Positions 1 through 11,299 of a stretch of DNA of 64,000 nucleotides are shown piece after piece; within the stretch, counting starts at the first letter, position 1, and each line of letters begins with the position of its first letter. This DNA is from Desmodus rotundus. Its lineage: Eukaryota; Chordata; Mammalia; Chiroptera; Phyllostomidae. Location of the stretch: positions 63,200,239-63,264,238 of the forward strand of contig NC_071389.1 in the NCBI RefSeq assembly GCF_022682495.2, written 5' to 3'. The notes below the pieces were generated by a model that was not told the origin of the DNA, did no database searches, and saw only the letters and a program-made list of their open reading frames with translations. The position numbers and the translations under genes were made by a program.

Positions 1-971
1 GTATTCATAAGGATGTAAAAGTACAAAAGCTTTAAGGTTTCTTACTTATTATTTGAAATGCAATAGAAAAGCACATAAAATAGACTTCCATGCTTCCACT
101 TTGATAAAAATAATATACATTTTCTTATTTTTACTGTTCAGTAGGTATTTATTTTGGATTGCCCTCCATAAGCTAACCTGCATTCTGCTTAATACTGGGT
201 TATTACTGTAGAAGTGTCACTGTGGCTATGTGAATGAATAGCTTCAGTTATTCGGTATTGTGTGCATTATCTTAATGGAATACTCTGCCTGGGCCTGATC
301 AGAAAAGGGGTATGTGTACATAATGTTAATCAAGCCTGTGATCTGTGATGTTAACATTTGGAAAAGGACTAATTTTAATAGGTACATGTATCTGTCACAC
401 AAATTTAGCAACCAGCTGTCTAAAATACAAGTCACTATACCCTAGCATTTGCCACGTCATATTAATTGTAAGTCATATTGTCTTTTTTAAAAAGCATACC
501 TTACGGTACATTTTAGTATATTTTGGGTCCTACTTTAGTTGTAGATTGTGGAGTTACGGTGTTAGCGTAGCTGAAGAGTTCTGCATCCTTTGGTCTATCA
601 TTTTCCTGCATCCGGTTGGGATACCTTGAATTTATTTTTAATTAAAAATATATTTTTGAATTTTCCTTAGTTTGCATTTGGCTTAAAACCAAATAAATGG
701 GAGGTAGAATCTTCAAGAAGTTCTTTAAAAAGCAAAATCATTAATTCAGCAGACTAGCTACTGATTACAGTCTTCTAGAACATGGGTTATTCTGAAAAGG
801 ACTGATAGTAAATAAACAGTGTAAGTGCTATAATGGAGGTTTGTACTTGTTATTTTATGCATTATAAAACCAGATTCCATTTCAGTTGTTAATCTGACTT
901 TGAGATTTGGTAACATTATAATGGTCTTAAACTTTTCCATGGGCTTCTTGAGACTCACTTCTTAAAGACTA
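1..971. other. Unique AT-rich intronic sequence
   Basis: No coding signal, RNA gene or recognisable repeat was found. Short open frames on both strands are uninformative and show no family resemblance. Confidence 0.5.
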
Positions 972-1634
972 CAGTAGACCCCCCTTATCTGTGGTTTTGC
1001 TTTCCAAGGTTTCAGTTACCTGTAGACAACCTCAGTCTGAAAATATAGAGTGGAAAGTTTCAGAAATAAACAATAAGTTTTAAATTGCATGCCATTCTGA
1101 GTAACATGATGAAATCTCGCTCTGTCTAGCTCAGTCCTGCCCAGGGTGGGAAGTCCCCTTGTTCAGCTTATCCACACTGTGCATGCTCTCCACCTGTTAG
1201 TCTCTTCGTAGCTCTCTTGGTTATCAGATGGACTGATTCAGTATTGTTCTGCTTGTGTTTAAGTAACCGTTAATTTACTTAATAATGTCTCCAAAATGCA
1301 AGAGTAGTGATGCTGACAATTCTAACATGCCAAAGAGAAACTGTAAGGTGTATGTATGTGTAAGAAAGTACATAGCATATATGGGGTTCAGTAGTATCTA
1401 TGGTTTCAGGCATCCATTGGAGGTCTTGGAATTTATTACCATGTTTTGCTGTATATAATGAGCACTTCCCTCCCCCCCCCAATTTTTGAGGGAAAAATAA
1501 GGATGTGCACTGTACATGGGCATAATGATTATGTACCATGGGTATAATAATCCTGTGTATAACGCACACAAAAAACCATGGGTGTGCATTATACACAGTA
1601 AAATATGGTGCCTGCTGATAAGGGGTGACTACTG
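972..1634 (+). mobile_element. Tigger-family (pogo-like) DNA transposon, internally deleted
   Basis: The left end CAGTAGACCCCCCTTATCTG and the right end GCTGATAAGGGGTGACTACTG are the inverted ends typical of Tigger elements. They are flanked by TA at 970-971 and 1635-1636, the expected target duplication. At 1285 a reading starts MSPKCKSSDADNSNMPKRNC, resembling the N-terminus of Tigger transposases. It then runs directly into the 3' terminal region (GGTTTCAGGCATCCATTGGA at about 1402), so most of the transposase is missing. The copy is interrupted by a second small element at 1438-1609. It is an inactive fossil. Confidence 0.88.
1438..1609. mobile_element. MITE-like inverted-repeat element nested in Tigger
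   Basis: A 172-bp block begins ACCATGTTTTGCTGTATATA and ends with the reverse complement of ACCATATTTTACTGTGTATA. Its 23-bp terminal inverted repeats match at 20 of 23 positions. It sits between two stretches that should be adjacent in a Tigger 3' end (GGAATTTATT and GCCTGCTGATAAGGGG). Inside are a C10 run and a near-palindrome around CATAATGATTATG (1515-1540). There is no coding capacity. I cannot place its superfamily, and a target duplication is not clear. Confidence 0.6.
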
Positions 1635-1636
1635 TA

Positions 1637-3092
1637 CCTTTCTAGGATCTTACCAACACCAGGTCTGAAACAGTATTCTTCGCAATTTTCAGTACATTTC
1701 CATCCCCAGCGTAAATGGAAAAAGTGCTTCTCTTATCCACACAGATTAATGTTAGTGTTGAGCTGAAGCCATCCTATTTGAACAAAGTCCAACAAAACTT
1801 AAAGGGTACTCTTTCCATGTATAGCGACTGGGACTTCATAATGATATGTTTCAGATTATCCAAATTCTTCTGTCCGGCTTTCATTAAAACAGAAATTGAG
1901 CTTGTGCTTCTTAAAATTAGTCTTTCAGGCAGTCTCCTAAGATTAGAGAAGAAAATTGGCCTCAAGATATTACGTGTAGACAGAAAACTAAATTGAGGTA
2001 GTCAGAATAGACCAAAATAAGCCACATTGTATATAGATAGCATTTTCCCCTCCTCCCTAAATCCTTGATGGTTTCAGTAAAAAAGTTATCAACACATTTC
2101 AAATGTTGTGATTATAATAATAAAAAATGCTGTGTTTAGTTGGTAGAGTAATTGAAACAGAATATTTGGTTTACTTGATAACAATCTTTTTAAAATTAAA
2201 TCACTAAATCCAACTTTCATTTTGCATTACTGTAGAATATCATCCAATTATCAAAAATATTTGTGGAAATTAATTTTTTTTGAGTAATTATATTTAATTA
2301 GTTTTACTTTTTAAATATTCTTTTAAAACATAACTTCTCTGAATGCAAAGAATTTGAGGCAACATACTGGAGTAAAAAAGGCAATCTCGACTAGGAGAAT
2401 ATATTAATTAGAGTAAGAGATAAAGATGAAGGGAGAAGACTGGGTGCATATGTAAATTCTGAAGCTACACTTTTTACTCTAGGTAGCTTTTAAGAGAATA
2501 AGGAGTCTAGACGTTTTTTAAATGGCTTTTGCATTAATGTTAAGTGCTATGTACTATACAGGGGTAGGGCAAAAACAGGTTTACAGTTCAAATGAAAATA
2601 TAGCAATAATTAGTAAATAATGATACAAGAATAAACTTTTGTATACTCACAAATGTAACATTATTATTAAAATGCTGAATTTTCTGCTTAGAATTAGAAA
2701 CGTATCATTAACAAGTATTTGCCACCCAGTAATGCAAGGGACTTTGGGTGCTAGGATATGGAGTTACAAAATGATATGAGATAATCCCAGGATTTTTCTC
2801 TTAGTGCCTCTCTGGTATTATGTTCTTAGTGTTATGTTAGCTAGGGAGGGTTGGTACAGAAAATTGATGCTATATAAGAAAAATAATGAAATACTAGGTA
2901 AATGTTGGTTTAACTAGAATACAGTGTACTAAAGACTGGTAAGTTTCACCTTTATTAAGTTTAAAAAAGAGAAAATAACTATAATTGTATTAACATTTTA
3001 TGTGTGATACTGAAGCTATCCAGATGGCTGAGATTGTGTCATAAAATAATGAAACTCACCTATTACAGTAGAAATTAACAATATATAGATAT
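1637..3092. other. Unique AT-rich intronic sequence
   Basis: Apart from short A/T runs, nothing is recognisable. Overlapping 1715-1996 (+) and 1774-1965 (-) reading frames have no family features and look like chance. Confidence 0.45.
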
Positions 3093-3299
3093 GGCCTTGG
3101 CTGGTGTGACTCAGTGGATTGAGTGCCAGCCTGCAAACCGAAAGGGCACTGGTTTGATTCCCAGTCAGGGCATATGCCCAGGTTGTGGGCGAGGTTCCCA
3201 GCTGGGGACACGTGGGAGGCAACTACACATTGGTATTTTTCTCCTCTCTTTCTCCCTCCCTTCCCCTCTCTCCAAAATGAAATAAAATCTTTTAAAAAA
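3093..3299 (+). mobile_element. VES-type bat tRNA-derived SINE
   Basis: Starts GGCCTTGGCTGGTGTGACTC. It contains Pol III box A-like (TGACTCAGTGGATTGAGTG) and box B-like (GGTTTGATTCC) sequences, the CCCAGTCAGGGCATATGCCC segment, a CT-rich stretch (about 3238-3275) and an A-rich tail AATAAAATC. This is the hallmark structure of bat VES SINEs and supports the host assignment. Open frames on both strands here are only the SINE. Confidence 0.92.
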
Positions 3300-4189
3300 T
3301 ACATGGATATAATATATAAATTTACTAAACTGTTGACAATATTTAACTATATAAACCTATTTATACTATAAACAATTTATTTCTGACTTCATAGTTTTTA
3401 GGGCACTTTTATATGCATTGTCTTATTGAAGAGAATGTTGAATTTAGGGTAGGGTTTAATTTGTGTGGGATCCCAAGTTATTTATTTTTCTTTCTTAATG
3501 AGAGAACACATACCTGCACTTGACCTGATATTCCCAAGCTTGGTGATAGGTTATATTCTTCTCAATAAATCAAATTCCTTAGTAAGTCTTGGCTTAGATA
3601 CTGATGTAATGTTTGTTTCTAAGAATTCCACAGAGAATTTAGACTCTTTTTTAAGCAGTATCCAGAATCTGGGATATGGGTTCCTATTTCATGCCTCCCC
3701 CCTCCTCCCCTTTACCTCTGCTTTATTTATGGTGTCTTTCTTTGTGCTTACTGCACAGTGAAAATGAGCCTCAGGCTACTTTCAAGTGTACAGCCTATCA
3801 ATCAGAATAGATTTTCTTTCCCATTCCCTTTCTGCTCAGATTTTCAGTATGTTTACTTGTGCTTACGTATCCTAACTTACCCTTAATAGTAACTTGACAT
3901 AGTCTTCATTCTGGTTAATATTCCCACTTCAGAAGTTGTGTCTGCTTACAATTTTTCTCTTTGGTAAAATTATACATTTCAGTTCCAGCAAACTGAACCA
4001 CTTGTAACTGGCAGAGCTATATAGCAAGTTCTTTGCTTTGTCCCAAGAGAGTCTGTAGAAATCCAACAGACACATCACCACCATTGTAATTTTTTTGTGA
4101 TAAAAAAACAACAACATGAGGACTCTACCTTCTTAACAAACTTTTAAGTGTATAATATGTATAACTATAAGCACACTGTTGTATCTCTA
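3300..4189. other. Intronic sequence without recognised elements
   Basis: AT-rich. A 98-codon frame at 3465-3761 shows no motifs or homology I recognise. No repeat is identified with confidence. Confidence 0.4.
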
Positions 4190-5830
4190 AAACTTGTATC
4201 TTAAAAGTATCTTAACTGAATCTCTGTACCCTGTTGAACAGCAACTGCCCTTTTCTCCTTCTCCTTCCCCCACCCCTGGTAACCACCCTTGTGTATCTGC
4301 GTCTGTGAATTCGTGTACTTCAGACACCTCCTATGACTGGAATCAGGCAGCATTTGCCTTCTGTGACTGGCTTTTTTCATTGTGCATGATGTCCTCCCCG
4401 TTCATTCATGTTATTGCATATGACAGGTTTCCTTTTTTAAGCTTAAATAATGTTCCGTTTTAGGTACATGGCACATTTTCTTTATCCATTCCTCCTCTGA
4501 TGGGCATTTAGGCTGTTGCCGTGTGTTAGCTGTTGTCAGTCATGCTGCAGGGAACATGGGAGTGCAAATGTCTTTTCAAGATCCTGATTTCAGTTCTTTT
4601 GGGTAAATACCTGGATGTAGAATTGTGAGACCATATGATACTTCTGTATTTAAGTTTCTAAGGAACCACTATATTATTTTTTCATGGAAGCACTGTCATA
4701 CTGTCTTCTCGCCAGTGGTGCACAGGGTTTCCAGTTTCTCCGTGCCTTCACCAGCCTTTGTGTCGTGTGTGGATTTTTGGTTTTGTTTTTTGGTAATAAC
4801 CATACTAACAGTTATGAGGTATTATCTTATTGTAATTTTGATTTGCACTTCCCTGCTGGTAAGTGATGTGGTACATCTTTTCTGTACCTGTATGTCTTTT
4901 GTATGCCATTTGTGTATCTTTTGGAGAAGTGTGTATTTGAGTCGTTTGCCCATTTTTAAATTGATTTATATTTTGCTATTAAGTTATAGGAGATTTTTCA
5001 ATGTTTCCGGTATTCACCCCTTATCAGGTATATGGTTTACAAGTATTTTTTTCCCATTTCATAAGTTGTCTTTCCACTCTGTTAATTGTTTCATTTGCTG
5101 TACGACAGGTTTTTAGTTTGATGTAGTCTCACTTGCCTATTTTTGCTTTTGTTGCTTGTGTTCTTGGTGTCATATCCAAGAAATCACTGCCAAGGCCAAT
5201 GTCATGAAACTTTTTCCCCTATGTATTCTTTTAGGAGTTGTATAGTTTCAATTTTCACATTTAAGTCTTTAATCCATTTTGATTGATTTTTGTGTATGGT
5301 GTAAGGTAAGGGTCTAATTTCATTCTTTTGCATGTAGATTTTAATTTTCTCAGCACAGTTCGTTAGAGAGACTATTCTTTCTCCATTTTGTAGTCCTGGC
5401 ACCCTTGTCAAAGATCATTTGACTGTATATGCGTGGGTTTTCTGGGCTCTCTATTCTCTTCCACTGGTTTGTATGTCTGGCTGTATGCCAATACCATACT
5501 GTTCTAATTACTATAGTTTTGTATTGTTTTTAAAACTAGGAATTATGAGGCCTTCAGCTTTGTTCTTTTATCAAAATTGTTTTTGCTATTTGCTATCCTT
5601 TGCAGTTCCATATGAATTTTAGTATTTTTTTCTGTTTCTGTAAAAAATGCCATTGTGATTTTGATGGGATTGAATTGAATCTATAGATCACTTTGGGTAG
5701 TATGGACATTATAACAGTGTTAAGTCTTCCAGTGCACAAACACGGGATATCTTTTCATTTATTTGTGTCTTAGTTAATTTCTTTCACCAGTGTTTTGTAG
5801 TTTTCAGTGTATAAGCCTTTTGCCTTTCTG
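4190..5830 (-). mobile_element. Antisense LINE-1: 3' UTR and C-terminal ORF2
   Basis: On the + strand it reads as the classic reverse complement of an old mammalian L1M: CCCCCACCCCTGGTAACCAC near 4270, GATGGGCATTTAGGCTGTTG near 4500, GTAAATACCTGGATGTAGAA near 4603, then the 'French'-type T-rich antisense of ORF2 through about 5830. Many stops occur in the true (minus) frame. The 163-codon + strand frame at 4625-5116 is an antisense shadow. Confidence 0.88.
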
Positions 5831-6190
5831 TTAAGAGTTAGATGAGACAAAATCTAGTCCTTCAGGTGTTCCTTCTGAAAAGCCAGAACCTTGAATGCAT
5901 GCTTCATTCTTTTCTTCCCCCACGGAGGGAGAAGTTCCAACCCAGCGTGATCTCATGCTGCTCTGACCTGGCTTGATGGAGGGACTGATTTGGATACAGT
6001 GAAATTTTCTTTTTACCCATCTCATTGTGGCTATTCTTGGCTTTGTGCTCACCCCGGGCACTGTAGCTTCTTACCTGGAATCTGGAAATCTTATAAAGGT
6101 GTTTTAGTCCTAATGTAACTGTATTGCTGTTTCCATGGGGAAATGAGATCTGTGGCTTCTTATTCTACCTTGCTAATGTCACTCCAACAT
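5831..6190 (-). mobile_element. Antisense LINE-1 5' UTR, joined to the ORF2 piece
   Basis: Its reverse complement starts GGAGTGACATTAGCAAGGTA and continues GAATAAGAAGCCACAGATC, like the 5' end of L1M elements (GGAGTGACATCAGCAAGATGG). In L1 orientation it lies directly upstream of the ORF2 C-terminal part at 4190-5830, with ORF1 and most of ORF2 absent. An internally deleted L1 is the simplest reading; two separate insertions remain possible. Confidence 0.65.
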
Positions 6191-6199
6191 TGTACTCTT

Positions 6200-6930
6200 A
6201 ATCCCGTAAACAATGAGCACTAATCAAGCACCTACTATATGCCAGGCTCTGGAATAGGAGTTGGGATTATAAACATGAATTAAACATGCTTGTTATCCTT
6301 AAGGACCTCCTCTGGTTTAGAATACAGACATATATAGTGAATAACTATAAAATGTGTTTTGCTATCATGTAGATGGAAACAGTTATTGTAACTTAATGTC
6401 TGGAGGAAGGTTATCTTCCAGGAAGGCAGGACTTCAGCTGGACTTTGAAGAAAGAGTAGGAGGTTTAGAAGAACATTCCAGGAGGAAGGGACAGTAGTTA
6501 GAATGGAGGGAACCATACAAAACTATGTCAAACAGGGAATAGGGAGAAATCCGCCAAGGGGAAGGAAATAGGGGTGGATACTAAAATGATCGTGTGGGGC
6601 TTGATTGTCAACTGAAGGAGTTTGGATTTACGGCATCAAGTTTTTTTAAAAAATAAGATCAAATAATAGCTTCCCTTCTTTCTTCTGTTATAAAATTTTG
6701 TCTTCTTTGTGGAACATGAACAACAATTAAGAGTTGCTGCATTTAGGGGAACCAGTTGTAATATCCCAGTTAAAGAAGAAAATGAGGGAGTCTATGACCA
6801 TGGCCTTGTAGATGGAAAGATAGGGTCTGACAAAGATTTCTAGGATAAAACCAAGAATTAATAATCAAGTGAAAGTAGAAGGCAAGAGAGATGATGAAAA
6901 GGTAACTTACAGGGCCATAGAAGATTACTA
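6200..6930 (-). mobile_element. L2 LINE relic, antisense
   Basis: The + strand shows the reverse complement of an L2 3' region: AGCACCTACTATATGCCAGG near 6227, AGGAAGGCAGGACTTCAGCT near 6419, GAACATTCCAGGAGGAAGGG near 6471 and GGAGTTTGGATTTACGGCAT near 6617. It is old and heavily diverged. The far boundary is approximate. Confidence 0.7.
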
Positions 6931-7439
6931 GAGGCAGGAAAATGAAGGGTAAGAAAGCAAGAGAGTAACAAATGGAGATTTTAAGAAATTGAAGATAAAA
7001 GCATTAGAAAAAACTCAAATTTCTGTTAACTCTTAAGTTTTGTAGATTTGCAAAATGAAAGAAAACACCACAAAGTAAACTGCAAATTAGTAAGTATTTG
7101 AACCAAACTGAATGGAATTATGTGCTAAAAGGCATTTCTTAGGCTGTAAAGCCACCCTGTGTGGCTCTGGCTTTAACGTTCCTTTGCTACGTCTGCCTGT
7201 GTTTTACTCTCCACAGTATTGTTGAATCCAAGCTGGTAGATGTGAGGAGACACAGAAAGAGTCCCCAACTTAGAAAAAGGGCATTCTTTGCTTTGTAAAG
7301 TTTGTTATTTGTAATTCATGATTTGTTTTCATGTGGAAATTGAATTAACGTAACAATATCTACTCACCCAGAAAATTAACTGCTGTTGCTATTACACAGG
7401 AAAATGGGATGGATTGAGAGCAGAAACATTTATTTTGGG

Positions 7440-7575
7440 CTTACATCTCAACACTGTTCTTTACCAGCTTTGTCATCTTGAACAAATTTCTAAACCTCAG
7501 TACAATTTCCTCATCTTTAAGAAAAGTACCAACATTGTAGCATTGTTACTAAGATTTTCGAGGAAACTTTTAGGC
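7440..7575 (+). mobile_element. MIR SINE core/3' part
   Basis: The order TTTGTCATCTTGAACAAATT, TCTAAACCTCAGT, TTTCCTCATCTTTAAG matches the MIR core (…GTGACCTTGGGCAAGTTACTTAACCTC…CCTCATCTGTAAA…). It is ancient and diverged. Confidence 0.65.
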
Positions 7576-9042
7576 AGGATAGTCTCCTGGTGATAACAAG
7601 TGAGATTTAAAAAGTTACCCTGCCTTAAAATATTTTAGGATGTGTGGCAGTAGTGACATCTTATAATCTTAAGTATTTTTCAGGCTTCATTAAATCTGTT
7701 ATAGGTAAATATTCTCATTAATGGACAGAACGTCACTATGAACATAAAATGGAGAACTTGAACTTTTTTTTGGTCACATCAGCAGGACACCAGTTCCATT
7801 GTGTTTTTGTTCAGTTTATTTACACACGTTACCAAAATTGAATACACAGTATTCTTAATACCATTTGAAAGGTTTAATTTTATAAACTTATTCTGTTCCC
7901 TTTTCATTCCTCAATTCACTCATCAATAATAGAATCAGGGCATTGTGTATTATATTTTATAGGACAACCATCTGTCTTATCTAGAAAAATCAGTGTAATT
8001 TAAATCTTAATACCACATTAAGCACATTTATTAGGGTAGACAAAATTTTTTCTTTATTTGGTAGTAATACAAAGCCTAAGGCACTTTGTCAGAATGACAG
8101 ATTTAGGTCTCAGGTATATACCTTGAGGAATTGATGCTGTAACTTCCTTTTTTATACATGATTTTGGAGATGCAAGTAGTATATGTAGACATATGAATTT
8201 ATTTTTACTTTTTAGTGGCTTAGGAATGTTATCTTGAATTCTTGCTCTATTTGTTTTTTTTTTCTTTGTATCTACATAGTTACCAAATGAAAGTGGTATT
8301 CTTTAAAATACTGAGCTAAACCTCAACTTTATACTTTTTTGAAAGTCTTTGGAAGGACCAGATTTGTGAATTCTCTTTCTCTGTTTACTGGAGAAAAGCT
8401 GTTGAGGGCATTGTTGTATTATGTAATTTTACACATGAAAAACTTATAAGAAAGTTTATTTTGCAGGATATCTTCATCTTCTTTCAGGAAATGGTATATT
8501 TCCTCATTGTTGATAATGAAGATTTCTGTTAAAGATTGACATTTTCTTTTGCTTTGGGCTTGAAAGCTTCACAACTATGGCAGGTATGTCAACCCATAAG
8601 GTTGACGTAGTTTCTTTTTTCAATTCATTATTTCTTTTTATTCCTTTTATGAATCTTATCACAGATATCTTTTTAAAATAAGCTTCTTTTTGGGCAGAGA
8701 GGCTATATATGAAAACATTCAATACCTAAAACCAAAGTAGCCGGAGCCAGAGGTTCTCATTAGTAGACTGGGCATGAGATGATGAAGGTGTCTTTGGGGG
8801 CCAGGAATCAAGGAGAGAATTACTGCATTTCTGGTCTAGTAACCGGGTCACTCTGGAGCTACGATCAAAGGAATTGGATGAGAGAAAAGTAAGGAACAGG
8901 AGAAAGTTCACAAACAAATCTGTAAAAAGTTTACATGCGTATATCTGGTTGCTTAAAACACGGGAGGAGGAATAAAATTGAAGATGAAGGAATAAATTTG
9001 GTTTTAGATAAACTAAACTTTTGTATGCATTGAAATGGTAAT
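7576..9042. other. Intronic sequence without recognised elements
   Basis: AT-rich unique sequence. Nothing coding or repetitive is identified with confidence. Confidence 0.4.
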
Positions 9043-10413
9043 TGGGAAGATCTAAGATGGTTGTGGGAACTACACCCACCTCCTCCCAGGACCAACCTGG
9101 AGACCAAAATTATAGTACAATCATCCTGAATAACCAACTGAAGTCTAGCTGAAGAGAACTCTTGTAACCAAGGATTTACAGAAGAAGGCAAACCGAAATT
9201 GGTAGGAAGGGCAGAGATGCAAAAAGAGCTGGCCCTGTTCCTGTGGGCAGAGGCTGAGGTTCCAGAGGGATATCTCAGCTACAGGGGTCTTCTACTGAGA
9301 AGCAAGGGTCTACCCAAGCCAGGCTTCCCAGCCCAGAACACCAGAGCTGGGAAGAGGAGCCCACATAACATTTGGCTGTGAAAAGCAGTGGGGTTTCTGT
9401 TTGTTAGGAAGAGGTGAGACACAGGCACCTTCTTAAAGGGCCAACACACAAAATTTCATTCACAGCCGTTCACCTTGGGCTCCAGCAGAGGGAGGGCAGG
9501 GTGGACTAGAGTTGCTAAGGAGAGTCTGGGGTTTGTGGCTCTGGCAAGGGAGCTAGAGGGACCACTGCTAGGATCCCTGTGCCGAGTCATTCTTCCATAC
9601 TGCAGATGCCATCTTTCTTATGTGCAGTACCCCCTCTGTGTAGCATCATCCTGGGGAAAAGCAATATTCCCACCCTTTGGACTCCCTCTCGCGCCACCCT
9701 GTGAAGCTTACACCCTGCTGAGGAGTATAGCCAGAAGCTCTTCCAGTGACAGAGCCTAACAGGCAGCTAGTAGGACAGGACAGGTGGAGGTAGAGTTCAG
9801 GGTGCCTTGGGACATCTGCTGACCTGCCCCTGGGCCTGGTGCTGGTACAAGCAGGCCTTGGTGTGCAGGTTGGTCCATTACCTGCTCACTGAGGCCCCAC
9901 TGAAGCAGCCATAAACTGGATTGCTTGTAGCTCCGAACAGGTTGCCAGGACCCGTCACAGGCAGCATTTTACATTTGCCTGCATTAGAGACCCTCCCAAG
10001 AGGCCCAGAACAAACATGCATGGTGACCAGCTTTAGATATCCTGAGAGAGAGATCCAATAAGCTTCACAAGCAGTAGATCCAAAGGGAGTTCTAAGCAGA
10101 TACCAAACCCTGTTGAGGCAAATTTTGCTTCATGTGGTCACCACCTGCACAGCAGCTCACATGAGGTCGTTGGGGTTAAGCCTGTGAGTCAGCCAACCTG
10201 AGGGTTGATCCCGCACACGAACAAGCTGATACCAATTGAGACTCACTCACAACAGGAGGACCCACATAATCCGCACAAGGGACATTCCTAGAGCACCCAG
10301 CTCAGGAGATCAGTGAGACTGCACCACTGGATCCCACAGAACACCTATTAGGTAAGGCCAACCTGTGAAGACTGGGAGTCATAGTAGATCTAGAAATAAA
10401 CCGAGACAGCCAG

Positions 10414-11257
10414 AATGGGGAGACAAAGAAATAGTCTTCAAATGAAGAACAGGAGGAATCTCCAGAAAATGAGCTAAATGAATTTTAGAGGCAGGCAATT
10501 TAGCAGATATGGTTAAAAGTAATGGTTAAAAGGATATTCAACAACATGAAAAGACATAGAAACCATATTAAAAAAAATCAGAAATTAAGAATACAATATC
10601 TGAAATCAGGAATATACTGGAAGGAATAAACAGTAGGTTGGATGAAGCAGAGGATCCAATCAGTGATTTGGAAGACAAGGTAGGCAAAAGCACCCAATCA
10701 GAGCAGCAAAAAGTAAAAAAAATTGTTTAAATGAGGATAGTTTAAGGGACTGTTGGGACAACATGAAGCACAACAATATCCAAATCATAGGGGTAGCAGA
10801 AGGAGAAGAGAAGAGAGCAAGGGATCTAGGACCTATTTGAAGAAATAATGACTGAAAAAACTCTAACCTGGTGAAAGAAGTAGACATATAAGTCCAGGAA
10901 ACACAGTCCCAAACAAGATGGACCCAAAGAGAGCCACACCAAGGCACATCATAATTAAAATGGCAAAGGTAAAAGGCAGAGAGAGAATCTTAAAAGCCAC
11001 AAGAGAAAGACAGTTCCCTGCAAGGGAGCTCCCATTAGACTGTCAGCTGTTTTCTCAACAGAAGCATTTCAGGCCAGAAGGGATTGGCATGAGCTAGTCA
11101 ATGTGATGAAAAGCAAGAACCTACAACTAAGGCTACATTACACAGCAAGACTCTCATTTGAAATTGGAGAAATAAAGAGCTTCCCAGACAAGAAAGAGCA
11201 AAAGGAATTTGTTACAACCAGAGCAGTATTACAGGAAATGTTCAATGGCCTACTTTA
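10414..11257 (+). pseudogene. L1 ORF1 (RNA-binding protein), broken
   Basis: The start ATGGGGAGACAAAGAAATAG reads MGRQRNSLQMKNRR, typical of the L1 ORF1p N-terminus. It is followed by coiled-coil-like sequence (GINSRLDEAEDPISDLEDKV, 10624 onward) and the C-terminal 'ERILKATRERQFPARELPLD' region. It ends at TAA 11255-11257. In-frame stops occur, for example shortly after the N-terminal segment (KMS*MNFRGR), so no intact protein is possible. Confidence 0.82.
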
Positions 11258-11299
11258 AGAAGAAAGGAAGAAATGGAGAAAACACAGTTAAAATAATAA

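Noticed and set aside
4625..5116. 163-codon + strand open frame
   Set aside because: It is the T-rich antisense of L1 ORF2; the composition and position are explained by the antisense LINE-1.
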